Shown here in pieces: positions 54,784 to 64,000 of a stretch of 64,000 nt of DNA. Numbering within the stretch: position 1 is the first letter of the stretch; each line of letters opens with the position of its first letter. The translations under genes and the position numbers were made by a program. The notes under the pieces are model-generated. The model saw only the letters and a program-made list of their open reading frames with translations, made no database searches and was not told the DNA's origin. The stretch is from positions 1,240,001-1,304,000 of the forward strand of contig JANATF010000002.1 in assembly GCA_029449245.1 (NCBI GenBank), written 5' to 3'. This DNA is from Mortierella alpina (lineage: Eukaryota > Mortierellomycota > Mortierellomycetes > Mortierellales > Mortierellaceae).

Positions 54784-55156
54784 AACTGCTCGACATAGCG
54801 CCATAGGCGAACGACTGTGAGAGATGGAATGAACTTCATAATTATTATAAAACTCACTTTGATGGACTTCTCGCGGATAAACATGCATTTTGCCATCTTT
54901 AGTTTCGGCGAGAAGAACGCCCTCTCATGTACAACTGATATCTGGTCCCGCAATACAAAGCAATAAAAAGATGCAGAGAGGTGGAAAAGTGGGCGTCATC
55001 GGGATTGTGCGCCGCATGGCCCACCCTAAGTTCCAAAGTAGTTAAAAAACGGATTCTTTATTCATCATCATCATAAAAAATATGCATTAATACGAACCGT
55101 GATCATGATTATCTGCACCGCTCCTTTCCACTGCCTTCACCTCGCTCCCTGCTTCC
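54784..55156. other. intergenic, no recognised gene
   Basis: 3' flanks of the WD40 relic and the chitin synthase gene. A/T-rich, nothing else seen. Confidence 0.5.
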
Positions 55157-57893
55157 TCATCCAAAGAACATTCTCAGGATCAAATACAGTGTTGAACCAA
55201 TGAACCGAACCGAGCTAAGGCCCGCCACACTCCAAAAGATCATGGACAGGTACGGATTGAACATGTCATTCTTGGAGCCCCCAATGACCCCCTCGCCATC
55301 CTTCCTCATCAAGAACCCTGAACTACTGCTAGTCATCGCAATAATTAAGGCCGCGTTTGTGAACATCCAGGTCAGTACCAGCCTGGTCCTGAACATCCTA
55401 TAATAGTCTTCTTGCTTTGTCTTCTTGTCCCGCTTCTCCTTTGTCGCATACGGCCGCACGGACAACTCCTGCATGTTGAGCTGGTAGATGGCATCAATGT
55501 CCTCACGCGAGGTCGGTTTCTCAAGTTTGATCAGCTCTTGGCCGTCTTTGGTCACTTTGAGAGCACCACCAAGTTCCGAGACCTTGTTGTCGCCTTTGGT
55601 GCCCCATGAGACATCATGGGTGTTGCAAAAGGCGTAGACCATGAGAATGTTGATGTAGGCGGGGAGCAAGAAGAGATAGGACAGGAACGACGTGATCATA
55701 TGCCAGGGCTCAAAGTGCATCAAGGACGAGAGGATGTACAGGCCATAGGTCGAGAGCAATGAGATGACTGTGTCACGGAAGGGCCCTTGAACTTTCATCA
55801 GGTCAAGCATTTTGTCGTATTGTCCCCAGACGGGCAAGACCACGGCGTAGACTGTGGCCCCGGCGAGATAGAGCATGACGCCCATGATGCCAGAGAAGAG
55901 GAGAATAGCCAGAATGTAGACAATACGCGAGCCTTGCGGCCGATTCCCGAGCGAGCAGATAAAGACAGTAATGATGACAGCGAGATAAACTTGACGCAGG
56001 ATCTCAAAGGTTGCTCTCCCCCAATCGCCAAAGGGCTGAAAGTTTGGATTCGCGTTGTTGGCGGCGGCGACAGTGAGGAAATAGAACGTGAGGTAAAAGT
56101 TGGCGAGCGAGAACCAGTTGAAGACCAAGTTGATGGCATTATAGAGAAATTCAGTCATGAGAAATATCTTGCGGAAAAAGCCCTGGCCTGAAGAGAGGAT
56201 CCGAGTGAAATGGGCAAGAGAGTAAAACGCAGCAAAGAAGGAGCCGTTCAACCAGCGACGGCGTTGGGAGATGAATTCTCCGATAGAGTCTGGGACATCC
56301 GTTGTCGCCTTGGCCGACTTGACATATTTGAGAAGCCAAGCCTCGTTTTTCTTGGCGACGAGCTCAAAGCAGAGAATGCGGTCCTCCGCTAAGTACATAT
56401 TGGACTCAAAGATGCCAGCGTCACCAGAGGTGTGCATCGTCTCTCCCTTGAAGTACGACGAGAGCGGTCCAACCCCTGGGGATGAGTCCTGCAGAGCCTT
56501 GTATCGATAGGCGGAGAAGGCGCCAGGGAGCACAGAAATATACCCAAAGACTGATTCCAAGGGCTTGTCCAGAATGTTGGACATCTTGTACTCAAAGTTT
56601 TGTGAGGCGACTAGAGGATTGAGGAGATTGCAGCAGTTCGGTCCAAGGTCGGCGCAGATTTCTCCGCAGGCACCTCCAATGGACGAATCCCGGTCAAAGG
56701 CTTTCCAGAGATGGTAAATGCTCGTGCTTGAAGGTTTGGTCCCAACATCGAGGAGAATGCAAACGTGTGGGTTCAACTGCGGAGCAAAGGCGTTGAAGAA
56801 CCAGCGGTGCGAGTTGAGCTTCTTCTTGTTTTGCTCCTTTAGACAGAACAGGATCTGGACGGGGACAGTTCCACGGTCAGCAGCCCTAACTCTGAGGTCG
56901 CCGTCAATCATGACTTGGGTTGTGTACTCGTAGATGTGTGCCGTCACGGGTTTCCCGACTACGGTGTCCTTGGCGACTCCTTCTTGATAGACACCCATGG
57001 CAGCGAGAACCTTGAGCACACGAGGGTGACATTTCTTGCGGCCGTCGGCCACTACGCAGACGACAGCCTTTTTCCATCCGTCCTTCCCCCAGGTTTTCGA
57101 CTTGGAACGCGTACAGAGATGGGCAATGTTCTTCATGACGGAGCTCATGGTCTTGATGAACAGCTCATCATCCTCATTGTACATGGTCATGACGATAAAG
57201 AGCTCTGTTTGGCGACGGTAGATGGTTGGGCGGAGAGTGTAGCGTTCTCGGAAGAAGTCATTCGGATCACAGGTGGCAGCTGTGTAACGCATGTATTCAA
57301 ACTCTCGATCGCCCTTGAACCGCACATTCTCAAGAAGCTGTCGCGGGACAGGACAGTCCATGACTAGGTTCCCGTCCGTCAAGGGAACATGGCACACCGA
57401 CTAGTATCAATGTTGTTATTAGATAAATAAATTGCCAAAGGTTGCATTCATTTTGTGAGACGATAGACAGGCAATTTTCACTCACCCTGCGGCTTAATGT
57501 CGTGTTCCTATCAAGTCTAGATTGAAACCTCGGCAAAGGTTGTCCTCCGGCCCTGCCTTGGTTTACCATCAAACCTGCATCGTCGTTCTCGTCGATCATG
57601 TCATAGCCGATGTAGTCGGCGCCTTGGTGGTAGCCGCCGGGACCACCACCGTTCGCACCAGCGTCTCCGCCATTACCATAAGGACCAGCGTACCCCACGG
57701 GTTGCTCTAGAAGGTAGCTCTCTCCTCCGCCCATGTGGCTGCCCATAGAAGGCGAAGCTGGTGACCGCTGACTGTGGTTTGTGTACGAACGTTGGGGAGT
57801 GGCTACATGCTGTGGTTCTTGGTATTGAAGGTACGGCTGGTGAAGGGTTGGAGTGTTCTGAGGAGGATATTGAGAGTTGTCGGAGTACCACAT
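55157..57893 (-). CDS. chitin synthase (division 1)
   Basis: A membrane enzyme polymerising UDP-GlcNAc into chitin. Two exons, 57893-57486 and 57400-55157, with an 85-bp intron (gtgagt...ctag) between codons; the product is 883 aa. The N-terminal ~135 residues are a hydrophilic Gln/Pro/Gly-rich tail. Then come the CHS_N region ([13 protein letters not shown]) and the CHS1 glycosyltransferase core: [36 protein letters not shown] and the catalytic QRRRWLNGS (about residues 515-523). A C-terminal bundle of roughly seven hydrophobic segments follows, ending [16 protein letters not shown]. No myosin head, so class I-III. Motifs are complete. Confidence 0.95.
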
Positions 57894-58682
57894 TTTCCTA
57901 GAGAGTTTTTTGGCGGGAGTTGAGGTGTCCTCAAAAAAAAATTGGATGCAAAGCAATGAAATGAGAGGTTGCCTTCATGAATGCAATGAAGACACCGCAA
58001 CCACACTCTGAGGAACATTCTACCTTGCGTCCTGGATCCTCAATAAGGGGAGGCACCCATTGGTTCTGTAACAAGGAGATCCAAGGGAAGGACTTGTGGC
58101 AGGATAGTCAACTCTTGTAAACGAAAATTAAAAAAAATAGGAGCCAGCGAGTGTTGTTGACCAGACCGCAGGGTCGAGGCAAGGATGCGCAAGGGGGATA
58201 AGGACCGCTAACTTGGCATTATCGTAAGAGCAGTTGCCATCTCATCATGAGTGCAGGGTTCTTTCTATGTGGGCCATTGATTTGTGTCAGCAGTGCCCTG
58301 CCTGTGCGGCACGGAACAGGCAGGAGTGGCAGTTCCGCCGCGTTGTTTGAACTGCCAACATCCGAAGCACTGGAGTCCATAGGAAGTGCACTACAGCAGA
58401 CCGTTCCACGTTGCGGTAGGCGGCAGTCCAATCACAAGCCGTGATCGACCAAGAAGGTGACCGCTCATTCTTGCACAGGCTTACATGCCTCGCCTGCCAC
58501 GTTCGCATCATCCATTTCTCTTGCATCTCATCCTGCCATCAGCACACAGCACGAGAGACCCGCAGGAAACAACGCAGCCCCGGGAACTACGCACTCGCTC
58601 TCTCCCTCACACCTCCATCTCACGCACAGACACACGCACGCACACAGGCACATCCTCAACCACATCCGCAACCACATCTGCC
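57894..58682. promoter_or_regulatory. divergent promoter region, chitin synthase / SEC18
   Basis: The two genes are transcribed away from each other from this ~790-bp stretch. The SEC18 side ends in a CA/CT-rich leader (acacacaggcacatcctcaacc). No other ORF is supported. Confidence 0.5.
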
Positions 58683-61600
58683 ATGAGCAACTACCCCAAC
58701 GACCGTGGGTACAACCCCAGCCAGGGCGGCCCTCCACCTCCACGCATGCCCCTGCGCCCCTCCAACAGCGGCAATCCCTCTTACCAGCCCCAGTCGGCCT
58801 ACTCGCCTGCGCCCTCGTACTCGAGCCAGAGCACCTACGGCCAGCCCGCGCCTCGTCAGAGCCAGCAGCCCTTCCAGCCCCAGCCCTCGCGCAGAATGAG
58901 GGCCGCAAAGTCCTCGCACGAGAGCTATGCCCTGACCAACTACGTGGTTGCCAACTCACAGGACTTTCCGTCCAGCACCCACTATATCCTTGTCGACCAC
59001 CAGTTTGTGTTCTCGATCAAGTAAGTGACAAGTCTCGGCTGCAAATACAAAATAAATGGGAGTGTTGGACTGGATCGATGACACACACATTGCCTACTGT
59101 GGACTAGCCTGCTTCTTCACTGACGTGGTGCCTCCACATCGAGTGTCATAGCTGGCTGTTGCTGTTATTGTGTTATTTGCCCTTTTTCTATCACTTTTTC
59201 TAATCCTCTTTGCTGCGTCTTCTGTTCCCCGTAGATTCGAAGATACGTTCCAGCCAGGATGCCTCGGGTTCAGTAATCTTCAGCGAAAGTGGATCAATGC
59301 AGCGCTCAACAAGGAGATCGATGTCCAGCCTTTCGATCCTAGCATGGACGGACCTGACGCCTATCTATCCAACATCGAAATCGAGGTAACACTCGTGCTG
59401 AGGACGCAGCTCATGGATATACGGTCATCTCCATTCGAATGTCCACTCTTGTCATCACACTTAACACTCTGCTTACATGTGCGGATCTAGGTTTCCTTGA
59501 TGGTCAAGAACACAGAGTTCCGCGGAGAGTTTGACGCCAAGGAGATGTCACGCCACTTTGTCACTGTAAGCGCACGTCGATCTGCAACCGCTTCACTACA
59601 ATAGATCACAGGAATCGAGTTGACCAACATACTCGTACATCTGTTTGAGGTAGATCTTCAACAATCAAGTGTTGGCCATCGAGCAGGCGTTGGTACTCGA
59701 GTTCCAAGATGTCAGACTGATTTTGGTGCCCAAGCAGGTGGAGCTCGTCAGTTCGGATGTGCTTATGAACGGCCTTCGGGGTCCAGATGGACATGAACTT
59801 CGTACGTTCTGATTCGATGCAACGGGCCCATGATTGAACACTATTTTCGTGGACTGCAGAATTTGACGCCCTGTTTCTGACACTCATGGATCACGATTTA
59901 TCGCTTTATAGCAACTCGGACCGGTTTCCGTGGTGTCCTGACTCAGCAGGCACAAGTCCAGTTTGTCAGGGCTCAGGACTCCAACATCAAGTTGCGAGGT
60001 GCTGCCAGAAAGTAAGACGAACCTCATTACCTTAGAGTATCGCTACGGCTCACACTCGTAGTCCAAGGCAAAGATTCTGACCTTGTCTTGTAATTGTTGT
60101 CGTTCCTTGCTCTACTTAATAGTAAGCCAGCAGTGACGCTTATCCAACCTGATTTCAAGTTCGAGGACATGGGCATCGGAGGATTGGACGCCGAGTTCAG
60201 CAACATGTTCCGTCGTGCATTCGCTTCCCGTATCTTCCCACCTTCGCTCGTCGAAAAGATGGGCATTCAGCACGTGAAGGGTATTTTGTTGTACGGACCT
60301 CCAGGAACCGGTAAAACTCTGATGGCTCGTGAGATTGGTAAGATGCTGAACGGACGTGAGCCCAAGATTGTCAACGGTCCCGAGGTTCTCTCAAAGTTTG
60401 TGGGTCAGTCCGAAGAGAATATCCGTAAGCTGTTTATCGATGCCGAGAACGAGTACAAGGACAAGGGCGAGGACTCGAGTTTGCATATCATCATCTTTGA
60501 TGAGTTGGATGCTATCTGTAAGCAGCGTGGATCCAAGAACGACAACACTGGAGTCGGAGATTCGGTCGTCAATCAGCTTTTGGCCAAGATGGATGGTGTG
60601 GAGCAATTGAACAACATCTTGATCATTGGAATGACCAACAGGAAGGATATGATTGACGAGGCCCTGTTACGTCCTGGTCGTATGGAAGTTCACATGGAGA
60701 TTGGTTTGCCCGATGAGAACGGAAGACTTCAGATTTTGAAGATCCATACTCACAAGGTAATATTCTTACGTCGGCGTGGACATGGACGTGGCATGTTTCT
60801 TTGAACGGGGTTTGGAGGAAGAAAGACGTTAACACACTTTGACACTATTCCGTTTACTAGGCACTGGAAAACAACCTGCTGGCCACCGACGTGGATCTGG
60901 TTGAACTGGCAGCGTTGACAAAGAACTTTACAGGAGCCGAGATCAATGGTCTCGTCAAGTCCGCTACCTCCTTTGCGTTAAATCGTCATGTCAAGGTCGG
61001 CACCTTGGCAGGCACGACGGGCGATCTCGAGAACATGAAGATTCAACGCGCAGATTTCATAGGAGCTTTGGACGAGGTTCACGCAGCATTTGGATCGTCG
61101 GATGAGGAGTTTGACTCGTGCATCGCCAATGGCATCATCCACTTCTCGGCTCAAATCGAAAAGATTCTGAGAGAGGGAACACTGCGGGTGGAGCAGGTGC
61201 AGCATTCTGAACGCACGCCTCTGGTCAGTCTATTGCTGCATGGTCCCCCTGGAGCAGGCAAGACGGCGCTGGCAGCAACGATGGCGTTGGAGTCTCAGTT
61301 CCCGTTCATCAAACTGATCTCCCCCGAGTCTATGATTGGAATGAACGAGCTGCAAAAGGTGAACGCCATCCACCGAGTGTTCCAGGATTCGTACAAGTCG
61401 CCGCTGAGTGTGATTGTGATGGATGACATTGAGCGACTACTGGATTATACCCCGATTGGATCCCGGTTCTCGAACACGGTCTTACAGGCGCTCGCGGTCT
61501 TGCTTAAGAAACAGCCCCCTAAAGGCAGGAGGTTGCTTGTTCTGACGACCACGACTCGGCGACATGTGCTTGAGGAGATGGATCTCATGGACTCGTTTTC

Positions 61601-61835
61601 ATCCGAGTTGTATATCGAAAACCTGAGGACACTGGAGGAGGTGAATATCGTGGTCAAAAACCTGAAGCTGTTCAATTCAGACGAGGACCGGAGAACAGCC
61701 ATAGCGACGTTGGCCAAGTCGGGCATTGAGGCCAAGCTCTCGATCAGCATCAAGAAACTGCTGATGACGATTGAGAAGGCGAGACAAGATTCGGATCTGG
61801 TGGGCCGATTCGTCAGCGACATGAGCATCTTTTAG
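58683..61835 (+). CDS. SEC18: vesicle-fusing ATPase Sec18/NSF
   Basis: AAA ATPase that disassembles SNARE complexes with alpha-SNAP (Sec17) at all vesicle-fusion steps. Seven exons join in phase: 58683-59020, 59235-59385, 59491-59565, 59654-59801, 59912-60011, 60123-60756, 60861-61835, giving 806 aa. An N-terminal Pro/Gln-rich extension (~60 residues) precedes the N domain. D1 begins at [13 protein letters not shown], with Walker A GPPGTGKT (about residue 328), Walker [11 protein letters not shown] (about 396) and the second-region-of-homology stretch [16 protein letters not shown]2 has GPPGAGKT (about 609), [13 protein letters not shown] and the family block [14 protein letters not shown]. 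All catalytic residues are present. The intron between 59801 and 59912 contains an open stretch that I excluded because skipping it restores the conserved frame. Confidence 0.95.
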
Positions 61836-63688
61836 AAAGCGGGTGCTGTGGGGCCAAGTGGGCTTGATCTGTAGATGGGAATGCAGTCCGGAATGCACGG
61901 AGGGGGTGATACAGTCGGCAAGAAACGTCAGGAGCCTAAGGGTGTTTTGTTTCTCTGGACGGTTCGAAGGCCAGCAGCAACAAAGTGCGACACAAGGGCG
62001 GGCAGACTTGAATAAGGAAGGGGCTACTTGGCAAGGGACAGATGACGGCGGGACAGATGCTGATGACGATGGCTGATGACTGAGGCCAGAGCCGAAAGGA
62101 CTTATAGAAATAAAGCATGGAAACAATCCTTTGAGCGTGCGTTGATGGCGAGCAATAGTTGCGGCATTCTCGGACAACAAGGGATAAATTGCGTCAAGGA
62201 AGGGCCAGGGATAAATTGCGTCAAGGAAGAGCCAAGGAAGAGTACGAAGATGAAGCAAGTATGTACATGCACGGCGAGGAACAGTATTAAGCAGAAAGTA
62301 AGGGATGGGGATGTGGTTGAGTACAAAGCGAAGGGAGAGCCAGGAGGGAAGCAGATGGACGCGGTGGAGATGAGGCGGCACATGGCGCGACATCGGGAGG
62401 GACGTGCTTTTGTGTATGTGCGGCAGAAACGCAGACGGGTCTGTGTCTCTCTCCCCTGGGGTGCAGCCCCGTTCCATTGCAATTTAAGCGTGTTTTTTTG
62501 TTTCCCCCTGAATTTCAACGCTTCTTGCTGCCAACGACCAGATGCCTCGGATGAGCAAAGTACATGTAGCCTGCAACGTACTCTGTACTTTACACAAGAA
62601 AAACACGGAGTGGGGTGCTCTGTTGTTTGTGCGTGAATGCTAGGGCGGCTCGGTCGGGGCCAATCGCTGCCCAGAGGTACCCATCGGGCAGCTCTTCAAA
62701 ATAAGGTAGCAGGCAGCTGGAGGCAGGCGGGGCAAGGCAAGTGCAAGTGCAAGGCAGGCAGGGGGGAGCGATGGTGGAAGGGGACAGAGCATGGAGCGGA
62801 AGCAAGAGAGAGATAGAAATAGAAGAGAGATGCGAGAGATACGAGAGCGAGAGAGAGAGAGTCACTGAGAGTGAGAGAGTGAGAGAGAGAGAGTGAGAGA
62901 GAGAGTGAGAGTGAGAGCGAAGAGAGAGCGAGAGAGACGCGGCCCACTCCCTGGCTGGGCTCAGTGCGCCCTGCCGGTGCTGACTGAGGGTGATTGCAGT
63001 GTAATGCGACACCTGTCTGCAAGTACGTGCTTGTATATGAACCACAGTGCATACAAACACACACCATGCCATGGACATGATGGGCCCATTGGCAGCCATG
63101 TGCCCACCCATGCAACACAGTCAGACAGCCAGACAGCCACAACCACAAGAAGAACAAGGCACACTGCTCCGGAGAACACCACAAACAACACGACAGAGAA
63201 CGGCCAGCAGAAGAAGGGGGTTTCCATCGCTTCTTCCTCGCGCGCGCGCTCGCTCCTTGTCGCTTGCACACACACTCTCTCTTCCTCACACTCTCGCACT
63301 CTCGATACCATTCTCACACCCCAGCTCAGCTCTTTCTTTCTCTCTGTCTCTCCTTCTTCAGACCTCATTGTTTTTACATTCACTAGCCTCCTTTGCACTC
63401 TCCCGCCATTACTGCCCCGCTAGACAACATAGCTTCACATTCGCATGTCCCCATGGCCTAGCCTACGCATTGCTTAACCTCCCTTCGTTTCCTCTCACTG
63501 TTCGCTCTCGACTGCCACACGCTCGGGAAGGCCCACTTACACCCCACGCCCCTCGTTCCTGAATCCTCCCTTGCCATCCCCTTATACCCATAGCTTTGTC
63601 AACAGTTTTTGTTCTCTTTCGTTGAAACCCCCCACCCCTAATCACCCCAAGCCAGCAAGAAGGGTAGTTTTTGTCAAGCCCATTCATC
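61836..63688. other. intergenic, long leader/promoter of the right-edge gene
   Basis: No supported gene. A 27-bp direct repeat (GGGATAAATTGCGTCAAGGA..., at 62181 and 62208) lies near the left. A GA-rich microsatellite occupies about 62803-62935. From about 63230 the sequence becomes strongly CT-rich, a likely long pyrimidine leader for the gene at 63689. Confidence 0.5.
62803..62935. repeat. GA-rich microsatellite
   Basis: Mostly (GA)n with interspersed GTGAGA and GCGAGA, about 130 bp. Open frames here (Ser/Leu-rich or Arg/Glu-rich) are by-products of the repeat. Confidence 0.9.
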
Positions 63689-64000
63689 ATGCAGCCTCAG
63701 AAGGACCTCATGCTATCTCGGCGTCAAAAGACGCTCTCGTCCATCTCCAACTACATCCCCGTCCACATTCTCCTGAACCAACCCGTAGGTGTCTCGTTCT
63801 CGCTCACCGTTCCAAAATCATTCACGATCGAGCAGCTCGCGCGGCAGATCGAAGCCGAGTATGCCTACTTGGTCGAGCGCGAGGTCGGAAACTCGAGTTA
63901 TCCAGTGATCGAGTGCGGGGCTCTCTTTGATCATGTCGACCTGCCAAAACGGAACCGGCGGAGATTGAGTCTGAGACAGCGGTTGCAGCAGCAGGAAAAG
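63689..64000 (+). CDS. conserved fungal protein, 5' end only (partial)
   Basis: The ATG at 63689 after a CT-rich leader begins a frame open to the window edge (104 codons). The start (SRRQKTLSSISNYIPVHILL), a strand-rich VGVSFSLTVPKSFTIEQLARQIEAEYAYL and a basic helix (KRNRRRLSLRQRLQQQ) suggest a ubiquitin-like fold followed by a charged coil. The IEAEYAYL block is one I have seen in uncharacterised filamentous-fungal proteins, but I cannot assign a function. The gene continues past 64000. Confidence 0.7.
   Translation, partial: MQPQKDLMLSRRQKTLSSISNYIPVHILLNQPVGVSFSLTVPKSFTIEQLARQIEAEYAYLVEREVGNSSYPVIECGALFDHVDLPKRNRRRLSLRQRLQQQEK

Noticed and set aside
59812-59911. Possible extra SEC18 exon after the acceptor-like ctgcag at ~59858
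   Set aside because: Including it throws the downstream frame off; joining 59801 directly to 59912 restores the NSF reading frame.
62590-63562. ORFs of 145-197 codons on both strands near the right end
   Set aside because: Their sequence is Ser/Leu or Arg/Glu repeats from the GA microsatellite and CT-rich leader; no domain.

Overview
The window is nuclear DNA from a filamentous fungus. Genes carry short GT-AG introns (about 65-175 bp). The gene set is fungal: chitin synthase, Sec18, Mediator Med12, DUF4246, a secreted TNT-type NADase. Four families point to Mortierellomycota (Mortierella sensu lato): a NACHT-WD40 protein with the long helical N-terminus I associate with that group, a Crinkler protein, small secreted Cys-rich proteins and a DUF2235 protein. 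The taxonomic call is inference from family content.

0-15 kb: small, often secreted or decaying genes. They are a three-exon glutathione S-transferase (335-1272, minus), a secreted Cys-rich protein (2624-3258, plus), a hypothetical protein (5336-5767, minus), a secreted TNT-domain NAD glycohydrolase (6831-7606, plus) and two small secreted proteins, one frameshifted at the signal-peptide junction (8532-8748, 9156-9518, minus). Next come two 5'-truncated genes, MYND-type and DUF4246 (10349-11735), a small ORF with an in-frame stop (11860-12168) and a protein with three Cys/His repeats (12842-13518). Repeats include a MITE (6317-6511) and ~105-bp tandem repeats at 14.1 kb.

15-24 kb: one very large gene, Mediator subunit Med12 (minus). 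I resolve nine exons with consistent splice phases; the first coding exon is unresolved.

24-34 kb: an aldo-keto reductase (AKR7-like) pseudogene, a RidA-family enamine deaminase, a small hypothetical protein, a FAM72 homologue in three exons, and a patatin-like phospholipase that has lost its N-terminal half.

34-45 kb: repeat-rich. A non-LTR retrotransposon (minus) has a zinc-knuckle ORF1 and an ORF2 with endonuclease, and it breaks off at the very start of the reverse transcriptase. A decayed or mis-framed gene region at 38.1-40.7 kb ends in a 4CXXC/R1-like zinc finger. It is followed by a second copy of the 6.3-kb MITE, an intact DUF2235 protein, another MITE family and an intact berberine-bridge-type FAD oxidase.

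48.7-54.8 kb: remains of a NACHT-WD40 (NLR-like) gene. Its N-terminal/NACHT part and its WD40 C-terminus are separated by ~2.8 kb. That insert holds, on the opposite strand, a Crinkler gene and a decayed coiled-coil ORF. This is the most unusual locus in the window.

55-64 kb: conserved housekeeping genes: chitin synthase (minus, 883 aa), Sec18/NSF (plus, seven exons, 806 aa) and the 5' end of a conserved fungal protein running off the right edge. No rRNA, tRNA or CRISPR was recognised. Exon structures were read by eye from splice motifs and reading-frame continuity.
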